Source: JAFKKS01 sp050187875 (GTDB lineage: Bacteria > Pseudomonadota > Alphaproteobacteria > Rhizobiales > Xanthobacteraceae). Taken from it: DNA of 64,000 nucleotides. The stretch lies in NCBI GenBank assembly GCA_050187875.1, contig JBFWXB010000027.1, forward strand, positions 5,145 to 69,144. The letters are read 5' to 3'. Position numbers and translations under genes: made by a program. Under the pieces are notes generated by a model, which saw only the letters and a program-made list of their open reading frames with translations, was not told the origin of the DNA and made no database searches. Each line of letters starts with the position of its first letter. Position 1 is the first letter of the stretch. Of this stretch, positions 59,282 to 64,000 are shown piece after piece.

Positions 59282-60595
59282 TCAGCGATAGATGCGCTTG
59301 AGCTGACGTTCCGCGTTGGCGATCGCGCCCTTCACGTCTTCGCGGCCCGTGCAGTAGTTGGCGAACATGTCAACGATCACGAAGTCCGAGATCGCCGTCG
59401 CCGCCTTCTCGCCCACGGAGCCGAGCCCGCCGGCGGTCAATGTCCGCTTCGCGACGTCGCGGAACGGCGTCGCCTTGGGGTCGGCGGTCCATACCGGGTT
59501 GTTGTCGTAAGCGTTGAGGCAGTGCGTGAGGTAGCCCTTCGCCGACTGGATCCACGGATTGAAGTTGTCGGCTTCGAGCATGAAGGCCATCAGCGCCTTA
59601 CACGCCTGCGGATACTTCGTGTAGGTCATCGCCAGCACCGGATACATCAGGTGCAGCTCGGTCGGCTTTCCGCTCACGCCGACCGGGAAGTAGGCGTGAT
59701 CCATATCCTCGGCGACCTGCTTCGCGCTGTTCTGCGCGGCGACGTAGATCGAGATGCCGTTGTTGGTCCAGTAGATTTCGCTCGCCAGGAACGCCTTGTT
59801 GTTGGAGGCGTCGTTCCAGGACGCAACGCCAGGAATCATCGCGTCATAGAGCTGCTTGCTGTATTCGAGCGCCTTCGCCGTCTCCGGCGAGTTGATGATG
59901 ACCTTGTCGTCCTTGTCGACGGAATTGCCGCCGTGCGACCACAGGCACCAGTGCGCCCAGCTGTTGCCGTCGCCCGAGGCATGGCCGAACGCAAAGCCGC
60001 CCGGCGTGTTGTTCTTCTTCATCGCCTTCGCATATTCGAGGAAGGAGTCGAGCTTGTCGGGGAATTTCGAGAAGCCGGCCTTCTTCATCGCCTCGATGCG
60101 ATAGTTCATTAGCGCGCCGGAGTAGCAGATCGGGATGCAGATCCACTTGTTGCCGCTGTGTCCGTATTTGACGGCGCTCTCGACCCAGCCGCCGTATTTC
60201 TTGCCGAGATAGTCGGCGACGTCGCTGACATCCATGCACTTCTGCGGGAACAGGTGCGGCAGCGAGTAGAGGCCCCAGAACAGGTCCGGACCAGTGCCGG
60301 TGTTGGCGGCGACGGACGCCTTCGGCTGCACGTCCTCGTAGGATTCACGCGAGATTTCGATCTTCACGCCGGTCGCTTTGGTGAAGGCCTCGCACAATTT
60401 CACGAAAGCATCGTCTTCCGCCTGCACGAAGTATTTCCAGCGCAGCATCGAGAGCTTTGCGTCCTTCTCCGGCTTCCACGGCGCGTTTTGCGCCCAGGCT
60501 TTCGCCCATTCGAGTAGCGCAGGGCCCGTCAGAGCGCCTGCGGCGCCTAACGCGGTCGCCCCCTTGACGAGCGCGCGGCGTGTGAAATGCGTCAT
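59282..60595 (-). CDS. CUT1 ABC transporter substrate-binding protein, Tat signal
   Basis: 437 residues. The N-terminus MTHFTRRALVKGATALGAAG is a twin-arginine signal, so the protein is exported folded. The body is a family 1 extracellular sugar-binding protein (AFTKATGVKIEISRESYEDV, ANTGTGPDLFWGLYSLPHLF). Ligand not predictable. It lies 25 bp downstream of the ATPase gene. Confidence 0.92.
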   Translation of the reverse strand: MTHFTRRALVKGATALGAAGALTGPALLEWAKAWAQNAPWKPEKDAKLSMLRWKYFVQAEDDAFVKLCEAFTKATGVKIEISRESYEDVQPKASVAANTGTGPDLFWGLYSLPHLFPQKCMDVSDVADYLGKKYGGWVESAVKYGHSGNKWICIPICYSGALMNYRIEAMKKAGFSKFPDKLDSFLEYAKAMKKNNTPGGFAFGHASGDGNSWAHWCLWSHGGNSVDKDDKVIINSPETAKALEYSKQLYDAMIPGVASWNDASNNKAFLASEIYWTNNGISIYVAAQNSAKQVAEDMDHAYFPVGVSGKPTELHLMYPVLAMTYTKYPQACKALMAFMLEADNFNPWIQSAKGYLTHCLNAYDNNPVWTADPKATPFRDVAKRTLTAGGLGSVGEKAATAISDFVIVDMFANYCTGREDVKGAIANAERQLKRIYR

Positions 60596-60620
60596 TTCCT
60601 CTATCCTCCCGGTTGAAACT

Positions 60621-61688
60621 TTATGCGCTCAGCCGTTGCCCGGCTTCGCCGTCGAACAAGTGCACGAGCTTCGTCTCCGGCCGCAGGCGAACCTTGTCGC
60701 CCGGCTGGAATTGATGGCGCTCGCGGAACACCGCGATGATGTCTTCGCCGCCCATCTTGGCGACGACCTGCGTTTCCGAGCCGGTCGGCTCGACGACCTG
60801 AACCTCCGCCTCGGCGCCGTCGTCAGCGATGACGAAGTGCTCCGGCCGCACGCCGTAGATCGCGGAGCGGCCGTTCCAGGATTCCGGTGCGCCGGCAAGC
60901 GGCAGCTTCACACCATGCGGCCCTTCGAACGAGGCGCTGCCGTTGGCGCGGATCGTACCTTTGAGGAAGTTCATGGCCGGCGAGCCGATGAAGCCGGCGA
61001 CGAAGAGGTTCGCCGGACGGTCGTAAAGCTCGAGCGGCGCGCCGATCTGCTCGACGAGCCCGTCATGCATCACCACGATCTTGTCGGCCATTGTCATGGC
61101 TTCGATCTGATCATGCGTCACATAGACGGTCGTCGTCTTGAGCCGCTGATGCAGCTCCTTGATCTCGGTGCGCATCGCGACACGCAGCTTGGCGTCGAGA
61201 TTCGACAGCGGCTCGTCGAAGAGAAAGACCTGCGGGTTGCGAACGATCGCGCGCCCCATCGCCACGCGCTGGCGCTGGCCGCCGGAGAGCTGACGCGGGA
61301 AGCGTTCGAGATACGGCGTGAGACTGAGGATTTCGGCAGCGCGCTTGACGCGCTTATCGATCTCGTCCTTCGGGGCGTTCCGCAGCCGCAGCGAGAAACC
61401 CATATTCGCGCTGACCGTCATGTGCGGGTAGAGCGCGTAGTTCTGGAACACCATCGCGATGTCGCGTTCCTTCGGGGGAACGTGGTTGACCACGCGCTCG
61501 CCGATGCGGATATCGCCGCCGGTGATGTTCTCCAGACCCGCGATCATGCGCAGCAGCGTGCTCTTGCCGCAGCCGGAGGGCCCGACGAGAACGACGAATT
61601 CGCCATCGTCGATGGTAATATTGACGCCGTGAATGACTTGCGTCGCGCCGAAAGCTTTACGTACGTCGCTGATCTGCACGGACGCCAT
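60621..61688 (-). CDS. UgpC/MalK-type ABC transporter ATP-binding protein
   Basis: 355 residues from MASVQISDVRKAFGATQVIH. Walker A GPSGCGKSTLLRM, Q-loop MVFQNYALYPHMTV, signature QLSGGQRQRVAMGRA, Walker B VFLFDEPLSNLDAKLR and YVTHDQIEAMTM. The C-terminal third is the TOBE regulatory region found in UgpC/MalK. First gene of the four-gene leftward operon. Confidence 0.95.
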   Translation of the reverse strand: MASVQISDVRKAFGATQVIHGVNITIDDGEFVVLVGPSGCGKSTLLRMIAGLENITGGDIRIGERVVNHVPPKERDIAMVFQNYALYPHMTVSANMGFSLRLRNAPKDEIDKRVKRAAEILSLTPYLERFPRQLSGGQRQRVAMGRAIVRNPQVFLFDEPLSNLDAKLRVAMRTEIKELHQRLKTTTVYVTHDQIEAMTMADKIVVMHDGLVEQIGAPLELYDRPANLFVAGFIGSPAMNFLKGTIRANGSASFEGPHGVKLPLAGAPESWNGRSAIYGVRPEHFVIADDGAEAEVQVVEPTGSETQVVAKMGGEDIIAVFRERHQFQPGDKVRLRPETKLVHLFDGEAGQRLSA

Positions 61689-61799
61689 CAAAATCCTCCC
61701 AAAGACTTCACATGGCTTCCAGGGCCATCCGGCCCCTTGCCGTCTCTTTTGCAAACTATTGTTGCCGCGCGGCAGAAGAAATCAAGCGTAAAAGTTGCA

Positions 61800-61815
61800 C
61801 ATGTCTGACAACATG
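61800..61815. promoter_or_regulatory. Candidate operator CATGT-N6-ACATG
   Basis: A 16-bp inverted repeat in the 274-bp space between the divergent ABC operon (start 61688) and dehydrogenase gene (start 61963). The position suits a shared regulator of both units. No regulator gene is adjacent, so the ligand is unknown. The rest of the spacer shows nothing else I can support. Confidence 0.35.
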
Positions 61816-61962
61816 GCGGGTATTAGGGCACGCTGCCGCATCCGATCCTTTGTGCGTATCCTTGGTCCTCTTCGCCCCTCTTGGCAAATGCCCCACTTGG
61901 CATCATGGTGCCGCCACATCCGACATTCCGGATGATCCTGCCGCCTTTTTTCATGGGGAGTC

Positions 61963-62949
61963 ATGATGGCCAGCGACAAGGCCGATGTCCTTTTCATCGG
62001 ACCGCACCGCGAGCATTTGCTCGGCGAGCTCAATAAGACGTTCACGGTGCATCACGTGCAGACGCTGGGCGAAGCCAACGACGCCGTGACCAAGAACGAG
62101 AAGCTGGCGTCAGTGCTGCGGTTCGTCGCCGTCGGCGGTCATCCTGGCGCGATCGACGGCGCACTGATGGCGAAATTGCCGAAGCTCGAGATCGTGTCGA
62201 ATTTCGGCGTCGGCTACGACAACGTCGACGTGAAATACGCGGCCGCGCACGGAATCATGGTGACCAATACGCCGGACGTACTCAACGAGGAGGTCGCGGA
62301 CACGACGCTTGGCCTTCTGCTCGCGACCACGCGCGATTTGATCCAGGCCGACAAATACGTCCGTTCGGGCGACTGGGCGAAGCACGGCGATTACCGTCTT
62401 TCGCACTCCTTACGCAACCGCACGGTCGGCATCGTCGGCCTCGGCCGTATCGGACGCGCCATCGCGCGGCGTCTCGAGGCGATGCTCGTTCCCGTCGTCT
62501 ATCACGCCCGCAACCCGGTGAAGGACGTTTCCTACAAGTACTACGCCGATCTGCTCGAGATGGCGCGCGACGCCGATGTCCTCGTCGTCATCACGCCCGG
62601 GGGCGCCGCCACGAAGAATCTAATCAACGCCGAGGTGCTCAAAGCGCTCGGCCCCAACGGCATCCTGATCAATATGGCGCGCGGCTCCGTCGTCGACGAG
62701 GACGCGCTGATCGCGGCGCTGAAGAACAAGACGATCCTCGCTGCCGGCCTCGACGTGTTCGTCAAGGAACCGCATGTGCCGCAAGCCCTGGTCGACATGA
62801 AGAACGTCGTGCTGCTGCCGCATGTCGGTTCGGCCTCTGTTCATACGCGCCGTGCCATGGAGCAGCTTGTCGTCGACAATCTGGCGGCATGGAAGGCGGG
62901 CAAGCCGCTGCTGACGCCGGTTCCGGAAACGCCGTCGAAACGCAAGTGA
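61963..62949 (+). CDS. D-isomer-specific 2-hydroxyacid dehydrogenase
   Basis: 328 residues. NAD-binding VGIVGLGRIGRAIARRLEAM in the middle. The catalytic Arg is in NMARGSVVDE, Glu in DVFVKEPHVP and His in LPHVGSASVHTR. It resembles glyoxylate/hydroxypyruvate reductases that interconvert 2-keto and D-2-hydroxy acids with NAD(P)H. Divergent from the sugar ABC operon, so it may act on the breakdown product of the imported compound. The inhibitor gene follows 26 bp downstream. Confidence 0.93.
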   Translation: MMASDKADVLFIGPHREHLLGELNKTFTVHHVQTLGEANDAVTKNEKLASVLRFVAVGGHPGAIDGALMAKLPKLEIVSNFGVGYDNVDVKYAAAHGIMVTNTPDVLNEEVADTTLGLLLATTRDLIQADKYVRSGDWAKHGDYRLSHSLRNRTVGIVGLGRIGRAIARRLEAMLVPVVYHARNPVKDVSYKYYADLLEMARDADVLVVITPGGAATKNLINAEVLKALGPNGILINMARGSVVDEDALIAALKNKTILAAGLDVFVKEPHVPQALVDMKNVVLLPHVGSASVHTRRAMEQLVVDNLAAWKAGKPLLTPVPETPSKRK

Positions 62950-62975
62950 GGGCGCGGGGGCGCCGGAGGAAGGCC

Positions 62976-63677
62976 ATGGGCTTTCGTGTTGCGCTACTCG
63001 CATTATCGACCATGACGCTCTTGCCGGCGCTCGCCGGCAACGCTCTCGCGCAATCGGCGATGCCGGACGAGGGCGCAAAGGCCGTGCTCGGCGCGTGGGA
63101 AATGTCGAACGCGGAGCGGGACCGCAGCTGCACCGTGACGCTGAAGAGCGACGCGTCCGGCACCGGCCGCGCGCTGCAGTGGGACGAGAAATGCGCGCAG
63201 ATGTTCCCGTTCACCAAAGGCGTCACGGCCTGGGATGTCGGTGACAAGGACGTGCTCCGGCTCTTCGACGGCCAAGGCAAGACGGTGATCGAATTGAGCG
63301 AAGTCGAGGGCGGCCTTTATGAAGGCGAGCGTCCGGGCGAGGGGCTCGTCTTTCTCCAGAGCACCGCGGCGGAGGCGGCCGATAGCGGCAAGACTGCCGA
63401 TCAGGTCGCCGGCGAATGGTCCTTCGCGCGCGCCAACGGCAAGCCGATCTGCGCCATTTCGTTGATCGGCGGCAAGGCCGACGCGCTCGCCCTCAAGCTC
63501 AAGCCGGGCTGCGACGCGGCGATCACCGACTTCGCGCCGACGACGTGGCAGATGGACCGCGGCCAGCTCGTGCTGAGCTCGAAAGCCGGCGACACGTGGC
63601 GCTTCGAGGAGGACGACTCCGGCGCCTGGCAGCGCATCCCGCGCGCCAGCGACCCGCTGCAATTGATGCGGAAGTGA
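62976..63677 (+). CDS. AprI/Inh-type metalloprotease inhibitor with two tandem domains
   Basis: 233 residues, GGAGG 6 nt before the ATG. A signal peptide (VALLALSTMTLLPALAGNAL) ends near AQS. Two repeats of about 90 residues follow. The first has LGAWEMSNAERDRSCTVTLK, the second VAGEWSFARANGKPICAISL. Both keep the Trp-Glu/Trp-Ser start and a Cys pair (C-V/C-A...DEKCAQM, PGCDAA) of the Inh beta-barrel. Single-domain Inh proteins protect the periplasm from secreted zinc proteases; the doubled form is less common. No protease gene is nearby. Confidence 0.8.
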   Translation: MGFRVALLALSTMTLLPALAGNALAQSAMPDEGAKAVLGAWEMSNAERDRSCTVTLKSDASGTGRALQWDEKCAQMFPFTKGVTAWDVGDKDVLRLFDGQGKTVIELSEVEGGLYEGERPGEGLVFLQSTAAEAADSGKTADQVAGEWSFARANGKPICAISLIGGKADALALKLKPGCDAAITDFAPTTWQMDRGQLVLSSKAGDTWRFEEDDSGAWQRIPRASDPLQLMRK

Positions 63678-63680
63678 GTT

Positions 63681-63710
63681 CTTCCCTCTCCCGCAAGCGG
63701 GAGAGGGAAG
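63681..63710. repeat. Short hairpin CTTCCCTCTCCCGCAAGCGG
   Basis: A perfect 13-bp stem (CTTCCCTCTCCCG / CGGGAGAGGGAAG) with a CAAG loop between the convergent inhibitor and radC genes. It has no T-run but could act as a transcription barrier. It is also a common repeat in this bacterial group. Confidence 0.75.
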
Positions 63711-63712
63711 CG

Positions 63713-64000
63713 TTAAATCAGCCGCAGGCCTTTGAAGCTTGCGTGGCCGTCCTTGCCGACGATGATGTGGTCGTGCAGCGCGATGCCGAGCGGCTTCGCG
63801 ACGGCCTGGATTTCCCGCGTCATCTGGATGTCGGCGCGCGAGGGCGTGGTGTCGCCCGAGGGATGATTGTGCACCAGTCCATCCGATTTAATAACATACT
63901 GAAATCGCTTTGTTTTTTGTGATCTCACCGGCGACTGGTGCCGGGGAGTGGGGTATGTCCACAATGCTCGATCATGATCGTCACGCCTGATCACCGACAC
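63713..64000 (-). pseudogene. radC: radC 3' part, disrupted at about 63880
   Basis: The last 55 or so codons read LVHNHPSGDTTPSRADIQMT, then EIQAVAKPLGIALHDHIIVG and SFKGLRLI, the JAMM-like C-terminus of RadC. The His-x-His and Asp ligands are present. Upstream of LVHNHPSG the frame stays open to the window edge but the sequence (QKTKRFQYVIKSDG) is unlike RadC, which should read A-x-A-I-I/L before LVHNHPSG. Base composition drops there as well. I infer an insertion or rearrangement at about 63878-63882. The rest of the gene may lie beyond the window. Confidence 0.65.

Noticed and set aside
58496..60112. 538-codon open frame opposite the sugar ABC genes
   Set aside because: Shadow frame; the minus-strand genes have clear ABC transporter motifs.

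Overview
The window looks like a chromosome segment of a high-G+C alphaproteobacterium of the order Hyphomicrobiales (Rhizobiales), close to the Bradyrhizobium/Rhodoplanes/Pseudolabrys side. The evidence is the conserved gene order miaB-phoH-ybeY-lnt-HTH-metK-trmB, the GTA-type tail-tip genes, and several families of palindromic intergenic repeats typical of that group. The taxonomic placement is an inference from gene content.

Bases 1-32777 look like an integrated element that ends at the 3' end of a tRNA-Arg(ACG) gene. Its left part (1-14656) is the late region of a siphophage-type prophage: tape measure, the DUF2460/DUF2163/NlpC-P60/TIM-barrel tail-tip series shared with gene transfer agents, a DUF2793 fiber, a two-domain endolysin and a compact cassette of small membrane proteins. 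A HipBA-type toxin-antitoxin module sits backwards in the middle of the tail operon, with four direct operator-like repeats in its promoter. The right part (14776-32635) is a defence-like cargo region. It holds a 1589-aa fusion of an Hsp90/sacsin-type ATPase domain to an SF2 helicase, a DNA cytosine methyltransferase facing a Vsr endonuclease, and a seven-gene leftward operon (PLD nuclease, three different P-loop ATPases including a HerA type, three unrecognised proteins). A TM0106-type nuclease-helicase and an HNH-like protein complete it. The seven-gene operon matches no defence system I can name and is one of two candidates for something undescribed.

Bases 32778-42001 are core chromosome: tRNA-Arg, a DUF2336 protein, trmB, metK, a PhrR/PraR-like regulator, lnt, ybeY, phoH and miaB. 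trmB appears to lack an ATG/GTG/TTG start. The corC gene usually found between lnt and ybeY is absent, and a palindromic repeat lies there instead.

Bases 42201-46479 hold the second candidate. A strong-looking promoter drives an 88-aa exported-looking peptide with a Thr/Phe/Pro-rich tail. The next gene is an 841-aa triple fusion of HPr-kinase-like, GalNAc-transferase-like glycosyltransferase and methyltransferase domains. A PqqD-family protein and a PF14907-type nucleotidyltransferase converge on it. Together they look like a peptide-modification system in which the Thr-rich tail may be glycosylated.

Bases 46749-64000 are ordinary accessory metabolism and transport: two SDR dehydrogenases; a copper-type uptake operon (DUF2946, TonB receptor, YcnI-PCuAC fusion); an NMT1/THI5-like ABC transporter; a NIPSNAP protein; an EamA exporter; a CUT1 sugar-type ABC operon; a 2-hydroxyacid dehydrogenase; and a double-domain AprI/Inh-type inhibitor. 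At the right edge is the 3' part of radC, whose upstream sequence no longer resembles RadC.
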